DNA of 64,000 nt from Physcomitrium patens (taxonomy: Eukaryota > Streptophyta > Bryopsida > Funariales > Funariaceae). The notes beneath the pieces were generated by a model, which was given only the letters and a program-made list of their open reading frames with translations, made no database searches and was not told where the DNA came from. The DNA lies in NCBI RefSeq assembly GCF_000002425.4, contig NC_037256.1, positions 14,315,153 to 14,379,152 on the forward strand, given 5' to 3'. Shown here one piece after another: positions 23,109-32,980 of the stretch; positions within the stretch are counted from its first letter, which is position 1, and every line of letters starts with the position of its first letter. The translations under genes were made by a program, and so were the position numbers.

Positions 23109-23435
23109 CTCAAAAGTCAGCTTAATAGATACAAAAGTAATGTAGCAAGAATGAATGATTTTGCTCGCATAAAGAAGGAAAAAGTTATTGAAACAAAAGT
23201 AAGAGGAGATCTTGAATAACTCTATAAGCTTGCGAAGTACGGACACAAAATAAAGACTATCGCAAATAATGCAATGCATTGGTATAAGATATCAAGACAA
23301 AGAAATCAAGAGCGACCTATACACCATAGTAAGCTATCTTCAGACAATTGCTCACAAGCACACAAGAACAGTCTTCAATCAAAGATAGAAGACTTATCTA
23401 ATAATACTAAGCATCGAGTGCTATCGCAAAAGTAG
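23109..23435 (+). pseudogene. Unknown viral ORF, C-terminal part
   Basis: An open frame enters from the left junction and ends at TAG 23,433-23,435, interrupted once by TAA at 23,217-23,219. About 108 codons, very basic and hydrophilic (ARMNDFARIKKEKVIETKV; LYKLAKYGHKIKTIANNAMH). No family recognised. The start is missing at the junction, so the segment was cut within a gene. It converges on the GTPase remnant, with a hairpin between them. Confidence 0.35.
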
Positions 23436-23468
23436 TAAATTACAGCAGTTAAAACTTGTTCTAGTGAA

Positions 23469-24262
23469 TTAAAAAAAAGAATTATATGTTATATTCATAT
23501 AATTCTTTTTTTTATCATAGAGCATTAGGGATCCTAGGACATGATCCAATACCCATGTCTTAGGACTACTTATAATCTCTGTGACTATTGTTAGAGTAAA
23601 CATGGCAATTTCTTGAAGGAGATTGCCTGAAAACACCTCTACTTGGGTCTTTGTCATAGATGATATTTCAGGCTTGAAAGACCTGATGTTATAACTATTA
23701 AGCGTAGTCTCAAGCTTGTTTATGGATTTGAGCCTTGTTTTAGAGTTGATTACTTCAGTACCTTCATCGATTGATATAGGTGGCAAATCCACTGCTATGA
23801 ACTTGTTGCAACTATCGAACTCTTTTCTGATTTGGTTCATATTGCTTGACAACCACCTATCTGTTGCTGTAGTAAATACTACAACAAAGTTATTTTCACC
23901 TCCTCTGAATATGCGCTTGAAGATGTTCTAAGTTACTTCTTGAATCTTGTCCATTCTTCTTGCCCTAGCAACATATACAATGTAGGAATAATTATATCTT
24001 AAGTCTTTAAGAAATTCAGAGAGACGCTCAACTGCTACTTTGTTGCTTATGTGCTTCTTGACGTCTCCTCTATACCGATCATATCAATCACGATCCATCC
24101 ATTGCAATGTCTATGATCTACCTCTGCCATTATTCCTCTGAAGCTATCTCCTATAGCAAAACTACCTTCGGGGTTAATCTTGCGACTATATAGCATGTTG
24201 CCAAGAGTTGATTTACCAGATCCCGTTCTTCCGAATAGCATAATTCTTTTGTTCTGAGCCAT
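23469..24262 (-). pseudogene. AIG1/GIMAP-like GTPase, broken
   Basis: ATG at 24,260-24,262. Residues 7-19 give IMLFGRTGSGKST, an intact P-loop, followed by GNMLYSRK and a switch II-like VIDMIGIEE (residues 58-66). This fits the AIG1 type of septin-related GTPase. A frameshift near 24,050 and a TAG near 23,930 separate it from the second half, where FVVVFTTATDRW resembles the G4 region. Such GTPases occur in plants and in giant viruses. The viral neighbours and compact spacing favour a viral origin. Confidence 0.6.
23471..23513. terminator. 18-bp perfect AT-rich hairpin between convergent viral genes
   Basis: AAAAAAAAGAATTATATG (23,471-23,488), a 7-base loop, then the exact complement CATATAATTCTTTTTTTT (23,496-23,513). 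It lies just after the stop of the plus-strand ORF and at the 3' end of the minus-strand GTPase. Palindromic transcript ends of this kind are known in mimivirus relatives. The GTPase frame reads into the left arm, which suggests its true stop has been lost. Confidence 0.75.
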
Positions 24263-24351
24263 GATACAAAGTTCTAAACTAAAGAGAAATATATGAAATA
24301 TACGTCATGGATGATACAACACACATATTAGTTTTCAGTTCCTTCAAAAGT

Positions 24352-24367
24352 AAAAAAATATTTTTTT
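24352..24367. terminator. AT palindrome at 3' end of the ssDNA-binding gene remnant
   Basis: AAAAAAATATTTTTTT is self-complementary and starts at the last base of the in-frame TAA (24,367-24,369) of the upstream minus-strand remnant. It is one of five palindromes placed at viral 3' ends. On its own it could be chance in AT-rich DNA. Confidence 0.5.
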
Positions 24368-25104
24368 TATATATTTTCTTTCTCGTCTTTCATCTTTAAC
24401 AAGCTCATATCCAGTGATGGAGTAGCTCTGTCTACTATCTCTACTATAGCTTCTCAAAGCTTACACTGCAGGGAAGCTCTACTACTAGACTAGAAGTACA
24501 AAGAGTCAAAGAGTAAAGCAGGATACATTCGGCAATGAACTCCTTCTGGGGACTTAGAATCCATCTTGTTTTGTTTTGCATCGTAGAATGCAGTCCATAC
24601 CTTTGAATCTTTATTACTTACAATAAGCTTTGCATACATCCGCATTGTTGTGGCACCATCCTTTGTGAATTCCTTTAATGGATGCTTGAACATATCATCT
24701 ATTGTTTCCTTTGATACTTTGATACCAACTTCCTTGGGATGCTTCATGATATTTTCTTTACAGCGATCGTATATTGCATGTATGTTAGCACAGAATGCAT
24801 TCTCATTGGTATCTTTATTATCTTCTACACCTATGCTAATGCACATACTCTTGCTTCTTTTCTTACTAGATCCTAAAAAAGAATCATCTTGTATTCCAAA
24901 GGAATAGAAGATGCATCCTTTTGGTGCTAGTATGAAAGGATACTCTATTCCATTCTCCGCCTTATATGATATATCAACTCTTTTTCTAGCAGATGGAATT
25001 GCGGACTTTCCTTTTGATCCATAAGATTGGAATGCATCTGTTACAAGTGTGAACATTATATTCAAAGGGTTCAAATCATATATAACTCTCCTTTTAGAGG
25101 CCAT
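24367..25104 (-). pseudogene. Probable NCLDV ssDNA-binding protein, broken
   Basis: ATG at 25,102-25,104. The frame is open for 204 codons, hits TAG at 24,490-24,492 and TGA at 24,454-24,456, and continues in the same frame to TAA at 24,367-24,369, about 245 codons in all. Blocks YPFILAPKGCIFYSFGIQDD, MYAKLIVSNKDSKVWTAFYD and, past the first stop, SLQCKL with EAIVEIVD resemble the OB-fold ssDNA-binding family of NCLDVs (ASFV CP312R-like). This is recognition by eye only. An uncharacterised conserved viral protein is the alternative. Confidence 0.4.
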
Positions 25105-25119
25105 GACTGGTTGACGTTG

Positions 25120-25133
25120 ATAATATATATTAT
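25120..25133. terminator. AT palindrome between helicase and ssDNA-binding remnants
   Basis: ATAATATATATTAT is a perfect 14-bp palindrome in the 45-base spacer, 17 bases past the helicase stop. It may be a transcript-end hairpin of the helicase gene. It is short and AT-only, so weak by itself. Confidence 0.4.
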
Positions 25134-25149
25134 GAAATCGTATTATTTA

Positions 25150-27843
25150 TCAGTTGACTATATACATATCATTCTCTATTAAGATCTTGATCATAATATC
25201 TGCAAGTTTCTTTTTGGTTCTTGTAATTATCCATCCATATAATTTCTGCTTTACGTTGTAAGGAAGTAATAGCAGACTATCATACTTTGAATCCGTAAAT
25301 GCTTTTATGGTATGCATCTTTTTGATATTTATGAGATTTTTTTGATTTGAGAAATTATAGAATGTAGGTCCTATAATATCTATAATGCTTTCCTGCTCAA
25401 TCTCATATGCAAGTAAGTACAGTAATATGTCCATCATCATAGATCCGCTATGTGAATCTATGCATCTACCTCTGTTGATACTTCTTAGATCCTTAAGCGT
25501 CCTTTCTTTATTCTCAGATAAACAGTTACGTATTCTAAACCTATTATCTCAATTAGAGAATATAGCATATATCTTATGCTTTGTTTCCATTATCTCTCTA
25601 GAGTGCATTGACTTTGATATTATCCTCTGTATTATGTCGAGCTCATCTTCTGCGCTTATTGTTGTCCAAGTACCATCTAACACCCTCGTTTTCATACATG
25701 CTTTGAAGGATTCTGAAGATAAAGAGTATGAGTAATTATCTTCCGCAGTTCTATACGACAGTATGTGATAGTACTTGTCATTGATACAATTGAAGGAATT
25801 CTCAAAGAACAAACTAACATTCCTATTACCACTTAGTATTGCTGATTCAAGTAAATACACCTTCTACGACATCGTCATTGATGACACCACATATATAAGA
25901 TCTCTTTTGTCTTCATATATTACTTTTGTAAAGTAATTAATGCTTACATTGATGCGTTGTTTGAAATCTAATAAGTGTGTATCTCTATTAGAAGTAGTAA
26001 CTGGATCTAAGTATATCATATCTTTTATCTCTTTAATTCTTGTTCCATTGTCAAGACTAATGCCTTTTCCAATTAAGGCCTTCACTACGCTTTTCTTGAT
26101 GTTTAACAATGTGCTTATGGCACCTATCAAAAGAGCATCTGTTGATCCAGTGACAATCTCTTATATAGAAGCTTCTATATCACTGCAGTACCATAAGAGA
26201 TATGTTGATATATCATCACCAAATCCATTTTTTACTGTTGTAGTATCAACATTCAAATAATAATCAATGCAGGAGCTTTTTATAACGTTCTCTACATCTT
26301 CTATATGCTTTGATTTCTCTTCTGAGATTAAGTATTTGTACATATCTATGCTTGCAGACGGTACACACTTGTTGCTCTTACCTGCAAGAGTTACATGCCT
26401 GTAAACATGTATTGACCTTTCTTCAACCTTCAAAAGGTCATGTGATTGACTCCTTACTGCTCCTCCAATTGCTTGTACTATTGTTGACTTATTCCAATAA
26501 GGAGTAACAATATGCACTTGTCTTACATTGGTCAAGCTTACATTCTCTCTACTAATTCTGCTACCAAGTAATATCTTGATATACTCTCTATACTTGTTCT
26601 TTGGAGATCTAAACCCATCTAGTCTCTTTTCTAGGTTGGAGTAAGCAACCGTATCTCCTGTATACAATGTGTATCGCAAACCCTTCTTGATCTCATCGAT
26701 GTTTTCACCATCGTATAGTTGGTATCCAAAGAGTTCGAATATACAACTCATCATGATCAATCCAGTCCTTTTAACTTTCTTACAAAATACAAATGCTAGC
26801 ATGTCTTTGTTGCTTTCTATTATGTCTAGCATCTTTGAGTACTTGCAAGAGTACAAGTGCAAGTTGTCTCTTCTTAATCTTTGTACAACTTCTTCATTGA
26901 GTGTATACTTTATCTTATTATCTTTTTTGATTTTTACAATCTTTGTAAATGCTTTAGCACCATACGTTCCATCCGAGAAGGTCATTAAAGAGCAGTATAT
27001 GGAGTTTCTGTACACACTATCATCAAGATTGTTAATATCTATTTTCTTATATGCTTCAAGCTAATATCCATCCATGTAAGATGGAACAACCTTGACTGAA
27101 CAACCTTCTAGAGTTACTCCTTCTTCTATTACTTTTGCCATGTGTTGGTTACTGTTGAGATATGATATTCTACTTGTTATGTTTCTTCTAAAGTCATCTT
27201 CAGTAGGAAAGAATGATGTATCAAATTGATGATCAACATCAAGTATCAAATTAAGAATAGATAGGATCTCTTCAACTTTGTCTATCATAGGAGTTGCACT
27301 TAAAAGAAGTATCTTACAGTTCCTAGCAAGGTGAGATAATCTCCACATTTGACCACATACAGTCTCCGCATCAAGGTCTGACATAGAATGTTTCAAATTA
27401 TGAATTTCATCTATTATCATTACCTTGTTACTGAAGCTTGACATTACTTGATTATCATCTAATCTCTTTAGCTTATTTGTAAAAGATATATACTTTTTTA
27501 TTTCATAGTCTTTTACTTCTCCACCTGGCCACTTACGAATCTGATCCTTAAAGTTATCAGCAGATGTTCTACCTCTTACGAGTACGAGTGCTCTCTCTTT
27601 GCATGATTTATGAGACTCAACAACTGCTATAGACGTAAATATCTTTCCTGACTCAACATTATGGAACAGCAATAAGTTATTATATGGTATCTCAGGTGAC
27701 ATAAATCTTCTTACACACTCTTGATGAGGATATAGTCTTGATTTGTTTATTTTGCTTATCTCATAAAACTCTTTTTTCTTCCATAGATTGTCAACAAAGC
27801 TACTATCTGATACAACACGATATGATGGAATGAATTCTTCCAT
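25150..27843 (-). pseudogene. D6/D11-type SNF2-like viral helicase (early transcription factor class), broken
   Basis: One continuous frame of 898 codons from ATG 27,841-27,843 to TGA 25,150-25,152, interrupted by four in-frame stops (27,061; 26,161; 25,864; 25,549) and no frameshift. Visible helicase motifs: RLYPHQECVRRF (Q-motif), HNVESGKIFTS (Walker A, degraded), VMIIDEIHNL (DExH box), LLLSATPM (motif III) and QAIGGAVRSQSH (motif VI with its first Arg replaced by Gly). The C-terminal NRGRC region is typical of the NCLDV group that includes poxvirus VETF small subunit and NPH-I. Such proteins drive viral early transcription or termination. It is divergent from the capping gene, with 75 bases between starts. 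Confidence 0.85.
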
Positions 27844-27918
27844 GGTGTTGTTATAAATGAATTAGCTAATAGAGGTACTTGTTGGAATGTTCAATTCTAC
27901 TCTGTGAATACATACATC
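27844..27918. promoter_or_regulatory. Divergent viral promoter region
   Basis: Seventy-five bases separate the ATG of the minus-strand helicase from the ATG of the plus-strand capping enzyme. It must have held both promoters in the virus. It is AT-rich with TTATAAAT at about 27,850. No known NCLDV promoter box was identified with confidence. Confidence 0.4.
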
Positions 27919-29304
27919 ATGGATTTCTTAATAGAGTTTATAAAGTCCAAGAAAGACTTGATTGCTAAGTCTCCTGAAGGGTACGAATATGAAATCGAGA
28001 TCAGACTAAAGGACGTAATAGAGAAGGAATTTACAGGACTTCCAAAAGTCAATAACATTATGACCACAGAGGAGACACTATATTCAGTAAAAGATAGCAG
28101 TACTGTTATAGTCAGAGAAATAAACTTTGAATTCTTTATCAAAGAAAAAATATCATCAAGGATAATTCCTAAGTTCAATGCAGAGGTTGTATTATCTCTT
28201 GAGCGAAGGCATCACAAGGAAGAAGGGATGGCACTAAGAATTAAAAGGAATAAAGAAAGAAGTATGATAAGCTATAACAAGTTCAAGATTGACTCGACAA
28301 GAGTTGTATCTAAAGCACATACTCATTACGAAATCGAACTTAAACTGCTACATGATGATTGTGAGAATAAGCTTTTAGAACTCACACTAGAATGTATCAG
28401 ACCTTCTACAGTTTCACAAATATTCAAACTAATCAACAAGCTTGTACCTAGTCTTGACCTTTGAAGCTACAAGTTTCCAAAGCCTGTCGATATAACAGTA
28501 AAAGAACTTGCGAGGAACTACTCTTTAAGAGGATCTATATCTCTAAAGCTCGATGGTACAAGATCATTCCTTGCGTGCTATGAAGCAACTGTATATGCTA
28601 TATCAACTAAAGGAGAAGAGACGATCATCGAGTCAGGTATTCATGATTGTAATCTGCTTACTCTCTTCGATACAAAAGCTGTTGGTGATGTATACTATAC
28701 ATTCGATATTATCATACTAGATGGAGTAGTAGTTGGTAACAAGCCACTAATCGAAAGAGTAAGAATGATACCTCAAGCGTGTTTGGCAATCAACAAAGCT
28801 ACCAAGAAGAGATTAGTAGTTGCAAAGAGGCATTTCATGTTTAAGACATTCTCTGCATTCTCTAAACAGCATCAGATACTAGAAAAGCAAATTCAAGAGA
28901 ATAAGTATGATGGTCTAATATACACACACTCTCAATCTTATCTCGATCCTGTTATGAGATGGAAACCTCAAAAGACTGTTGATCTATTGTATCAAGAGAA
29001 AGCCTTAATGGCATATAACAAAAAGGGAAGTGTAGATTCTGGGCTCAAGATATCGCAAGATAGTACAGAACCAAAAGGGAATGCTATCTCAAAGTTTGTT
29101 ATAAACCCCAATGGAACTGTAACACTACTAAGAGAAAGAGAAGACAAGATGTATCTGAATCCTGTTGCAGTAATAGAGAGGATTAAAAAGATAACAAGAG
29201 AAGAGAAGAATATGTTTAATATCTTTAAAGGACTAATGGTTTCCATGATGAGGTCCTATCACAATGAAGTTAAAAGAGACCTTCTAAAGAAACTTTGTAG
29301 ATAA
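27919..29304 (+). pseudogene. Viral mRNA capping enzyme (triphosphatase-guanylyltransferase), broken
   Basis: ATG 27,919 (an upstream GTG at 27,904 is in frame but less likely). The N-terminal domain has the metal-dependent triphosphatase tunnel pattern: glutamates in YEIEIRL (residues 24-30), then LSLERRH, HYEIELKL and LLELTLE. TGA at 28,462-28,464 interrupts. The same frame continues into the guanylyltransferase: motif I SLKLDGTRSF (Lys at residue 210), motif III YTFDIIILDG, motif IV YDGLIYTHS and motif V MRWKPQKTVDLLY. An OB-fold-like stretch follows. No methyltransferase domain is visible, unlike the large NCLDV capping proteins. The enzyme would cap viral transcripts in the cytoplasm. 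Confidence 0.85.
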
Positions 29305-29701
29305 GAATCCCTTTGGAGCAAATACAAACGTTCTTACAAAGAAGGATATATCAAACTTCACGCTTGAGTATTACAAGTCTGTACAAGAGGACATCATAGA
29401 GTTTGCTACCATAATAGTAATACCATCAAATACCCTTGATGCTTTTGTGTTCGAAGGTGATATATCTGTGTATGGTACAACAATGTTTATTGAAGAAGAG
29501 CTTATGTTCAATCCTACATCTAATGTACTTGTCCCAAAGCATTGTATTGCATCAAGTTCAGAACTACAAGAAATGAAAGAGAAGGAAATATCTCATGATA
29601 GCCTACCTAAGATATATGCTGAAGATCGAATATATAAGTGGTATGGATTTAAAAGAGGTGATATAATAAGAATAGAAAGAAATTACTGCAATGAATTTTA
29701 G
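29211..29701 (+). pseudogene. RNA polymerase subunit RPB5-like, frameshifted
   Basis: The C-terminal assembly domain is clear: VLVPKHCIASSSELQEMKEK, then LPKIYAEDRIYKWYGFKRGD and IIRIERNYCNEF before TAG 29,699-29,701. The preceding frame (about 29,300-29,450) has an IIEFATIIVIPSN strand like the RPB5 N-terminal domain. A TAA at 29,285 closes that frame upstream. The start is unclear: NMFNIFKGLMVSMMRSYH, at the end of the capping frame, could be its N-terminus, with a frameshift near 29,285. RPB5 is a shared core polymerase subunit kept by most NCLDVs. Confidence 0.75.
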
Positions 29702-29714
29702 TACATAATAGTAA

Positions 29715-29758
29715 TATAAAAAAGTAAAAAATATTGATGTAGAAAAGTACTTTTTATA
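29715..29758. terminator. AT-rich hairpin after RPB5
   Basis: TATAAAAAAGTA (29,715-29,726) pairs with TACTTTTTATA (29,748-29,758) with one bulged base and a 21-base loop. It lies 14 bases after the RPB5 stop in the 89-base spacer before the next viral gene, consistent with a viral transcript end. Confidence 0.55.
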
Positions 29759-29790
29759 CTGGTGCTATTTTTTTATGCTTATCAAGAGAC

Positions 29791-31061
29791 ATGGATTCTT
29801 ATATGATAAAAGAGGTAACCTTAGTCTGGTGCATTAGCGATATAGATGGAAATATACTTTTTGATACTATATGTGTGTTTGAAGATGTGCCTCTTGTCGA
29901 AAGACATGGTGGTGACTATCAATGGTACAAGCACTTCTATCCTGTAATGGAAGTCGACAACACATTAAAAGGTAATGATACGCTTCTTATTACGTTCATG
30001 ATTCCAACCCTTAAAGACGACAATAAGAAGACACCTATAAAAGCACACTTTGACTTTAGCTCAGGTGTAATGAAGATAAGACATGTATCATCATATGCTA
30101 TATCTGTTGCTGAGCTTGTTAGCATGATTAGTACTACAATCTGTATTGATATACAACAAGGTGTTGAAATCACAAACATAGAGTTATCTGCTGATATAAC
30201 AGAAGAGAAGCTAGATCTGGAGCTACTATGTCATGTTGTAATGAACGAGACTAAACTATGCGAGATCTTTTCATTAAGAGAAAAAACTCTTTCAATATCC
30301 ATGAAGTCAAGTATTCTTTGTACGCTAGACTTGGAATAATAACATTCAAAAGAGGAGAAAGCAAGACTATCACAATATCAAATATTAAGAACGAGGAACA
30401 TATAGATGACATTATAAACCAGATCCTATTCTTACTTAGTGTCTACAATGAGGTAAAAGATGAGTTTAACAAGTTATACAACTTCATAGTTGAAGAAGAG
30501 AAGGTATCTAAACATCGTACATGAACATTTGCTTTAAAAGAAGAAGTTCTAGAGTTGTTTGTATTTGGATATGCAAGAGAGTACTCTATTAAATCAATAA
30601 TAATTACAAAACTAGAAGAAGAGAAGTATAAGTCTAAAGGAAGACCAACTATGAGGTATCCCAAGGATGGTCCATACTCAAGAGTATATGCTTGTGACAT
30701 AGGACTATTTTCGAGACTAAGGAGAAATAGATTACTTAATAAAGATATGTTCGAGTTCTTTCCTTGTTATTATGCTACAGACCATCTTAAGAGACCACAA
30801 TCTAACTATTACAAATACGTGCATGATGTATTTGATGAAAAGAGAAGTCATAAGAAGATAATGCGATTTAAGCCACTGTATCCTTTAGAGAATGGCATAG
30901 TTGGTAAGGCTCCAAAGGAGCTTCAGGGGATGATGTGTTCAACGGATTTAACAAGAGTAGGTGTTAGGAAAGATAAGTCTTCTATACTGTATTGTATGCC
31001 CTACTATATTCCAAGAGAGAGTCTAAGCTTTCCTCCTCACATATGTCTTCAGGAGCTGTAG
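29791..31061 (+). pseudogene. Probable viral early transcription factor large subunit (A7L/G1340L-like), broken
   Basis: ATG 29,791. The first frame holds to about 30,300, shifts into a second frame (30,258-30,524), meets TGA 30,522-30,524, and continues in that frame to TAG 31,059-31,061, about 420 codons. The first half alternates strands and helices (SGVMKIRHVSSYAIS; SKTITISNIKNEEHIDDI), compatible with a TBP-like fold. The second half has MFEFFPCYYATDHLKRPQS and GKAPKEL, then RVGVRKDKSSILYC. This resembles the C-terminal region of NCLDV VETF large subunits. It is short for that family. The neighbours are transcription genes. An unassigned viral protein remains possible. Confidence 0.45.
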
Positions 31062-31064
31062 TAC

Positions 31065-31083
31065 TTAACAGAAGAACTGTTAA
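31065..31083. terminator. Hairpin at the right viral border
   Basis: TTAACAG-AAGAA-CTGTTAA, a perfect 7-bp stem, starts 4 bases after the last viral stop and ends 3 bases before LTR similarity resumes. It can be read as the transcript-end hairpin of the last gene. It shows that the segment retains the complete 3' end of that gene. Confidence 0.65.
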
Positions 31084-31086
31084 CAG

Positions 31087-31616
31087 ACCTCTTTTCTTTT
31101 GTTTGTTATTTTCTTTGAATAAGAGGATTGAGAGTTTTTGAATATTGTGAAATAAATTATGGAATGGAAATGTGATTGGTATTATTTGAGAAGAAGAAAG
31201 ATTGAATGCTGAAATCTGATTGTAGTTCAGCAGAGAGAATGAGTATGTGTTTGTGTGAAACACCGTAATGTGAATGGCAATTTTGTGTGAAGAATTCCAC
31301 TGATTGGAATGAGGGTAATTGTGTGCTGAAAGCTATAAAGGCGCAGTATTACAGTTGAAGATTATGAGAGTGAATATATTGGTGGAAATAGCAATTATTG
31401 GTATGATTGAATTGCTGTTAGGAAGAGATCGATAAGGTGAAGGAGGAGATTATAGTTTCCTTGTATATTCAGATATTGGAAATAGAGACAATACATTCAG
31501 GAGGTAATTGATTGTGTGACCTTAACGTGAACGCTTAAGAAACTAGTCATTTCCCATATTCGAATCCCCCTATATGGATTTATTTTCATTAGATTAATTT
31601 TGAATAAGTAAAACAA
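31087..31616 (+). repeat. A3 5' LTR, downstream piece
   Basis: Resumes at ACCTCTTTTCTTTTG and is collinear with the reverse complement of the A2 LTRs through GAATAAGTAAAAC. It stops 11-13 bases short of the LTR end, where a family B LTR is inserted. The LTR end itself is at 32,981-32,993. Confidence 0.9.
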
Positions 31617-32980
31617 TGTCGTATTACGTGCTTTCCTGCTCGAGAACGTGCTGGGCATCTGGCTGTAGAAGGTAGTATGGAGATTTGCCGATAGTCAAGC
31701 AGTCTATCAGTTTTTGACTGCTGGAATATAAACGACTGCAACAATGTACCGTAAATCTATACGGATGCTCTTCGACTGCTTGTCGAAGTTTTTTTTTTTT
31801 TTTTTTTTTTTTTCTTTTTTTCTTTTTTTCCAGCTGATAGGTCTCTAGACGATACAGAGAACCCCGAACAATCCAAACTGTTAATCTTCAATACCCCTTT
31901 GTACTTACGATCTTGTATCCACTGACTGTCTTGTTAGATTAACCCAATAAATTTCATTCACTCCGCATACTCAATCCTATAGACACCCCTTTAATCCTTC
32001 AATCACAGACGTAACTCGATTTTACAAAACAGTCAAGAGTATTCAAACCCACTTCATTTAAAAATCCCGATTCACCATTACAACACTGACTTCAGCAGCG
32101 ATTGCCTCAGTCTTCCCAAAACTCTACGAAGAAGAAAAATCCAAATTCTATGTCTTTCCTTCCCCGACCCGAAGCATGAAGCTCCTCTCTCTAATTCCCT
32201 TGATCTTCAAAACCCTCCAATGAAAAACCCGAACTGGTAACCTTGCAAAAGCTTGAAAACTCGCTCCCCCCCCGATTCCCCCGAAAAAAAACCTCCCCCC
32301 TCAAAACTATATCCCCCCTTCACCTTATCCTCTGAATTTCTTCAATCTTCCGTCTTAGATCCGGAATTGGCTCCCACCTCAAGCTTGGATCCGAAATTGG
32401 CTCTCGCCGTCAAGCTTTCTCCTCCGTTTTAACCTTTAAGAAATCCACTTACCAAAAACAATGTTCCCTGAAACAGCACAGAGAACAGGACAGCCTGAAA
32501 CAAAATCGAACCCCATAATCGGGACCACATTGAGTCGCCCGATCAATTCAGGTCCTATATTGGGAAAGATGTCCGTAGTAACCTGGATGTTTCCGTAATT
32601 GGGTCAAATTGGTCCTCGCGTTAGATTGGCTAAGACCCGTAGTAAGACCTGGATTTCCCGTAATTAGACTGCATTGGGTTGACCGGCCAATTCAGGTCTC
32701 ATATTGGATAAGAGGACCCGGATTGGATTATCGAAATTGGATCCAATTGGCTCTTCGAACCCGTCATGTGAATTGGTCCTTCTCTTCCTGCTGACTCCCG
32801 TTATTGGAATCGAACGGAGCATTTCAGTATGCCCTGGCTGACTGTAATGGAGTGACTGAACCTGACCACTCAGTATTTGTACTGGAGTTGGTTGATGCTC
32901 CCAATATTCGAGGTAATTGAATATTAATAAAATTCCCCTTTCTTTTTATTTTCACTGTATACTCGTGTTACAACACGACA
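31617..32980 (-). repeat. Family B solo LTR inserted near the end of the A3 LTR
   Basis: On the plus strand it runs TGTCGTATTACGTGC..GTTACAACACGACA, 1,364 bp, the inverse of 15,309-16,425. The flanks ACAA (31,613-31,616) and ACGA (32,981-32,984) fit a 4-bp duplication with one G/A change. The intact A2 LTRs read AAAACGA or AAACGAG here. It contains a long T tract (about 31,789-31,830) and C-rich runs (32,260-32,320) not seen in the other copies. Confidence 0.8.

Larger units (their letters stand above)
23108..31086. other. Endogenous giant-virus (NCLDV-like) segment inside an LTR
   Basis: About 7,980 bp with no similarity to the retroelements, bounded on both sides by adjoining halves of one family A LTR. 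Compared with the intact LTRs, about 19 bp are missing at the junction. It holds seven gene remnants in compact viral style: short spacers, one divergent pair and one convergent pair. Several are NCLDV hallmark families: D6/D11-type helicase, metal-dependent capping enzyme, RPB5. All are broken by stops or shifts, so this is a fossil. It is not a functioning virus. Confidence 0.85.

Noticed and set aside
24047..24262. The GTPase as a host AIG1 gene captured next to viral DNA
   Set aside because: It lies inside the two LTR junctions with viral spacing, shares the convergent hairpin, and shows no intron or host flank. A viral origin is simpler, though not proven.
24650..27064. Plus-strand open frames across the helicase and ssDNA-binding remnants
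   Set aside because: They are antisense shadows. The minus-strand frames carry recognisable motifs in order.
23108..31086. Contaminating or living virus sequence
   Set aside because: Every gene has stops or frameshifts, and both edges fuse base-precisely to halves of one LTR, which fits an endogenous fossil.
31617..32980. This family B LTR as the true 5' LTR of the following gag
   Set aside because: The PBS spacer and LTR end CAATCACA belong to family A. Its orientation is inverse to the gag, and a small duplication flanks it, so it is a separate insertion.
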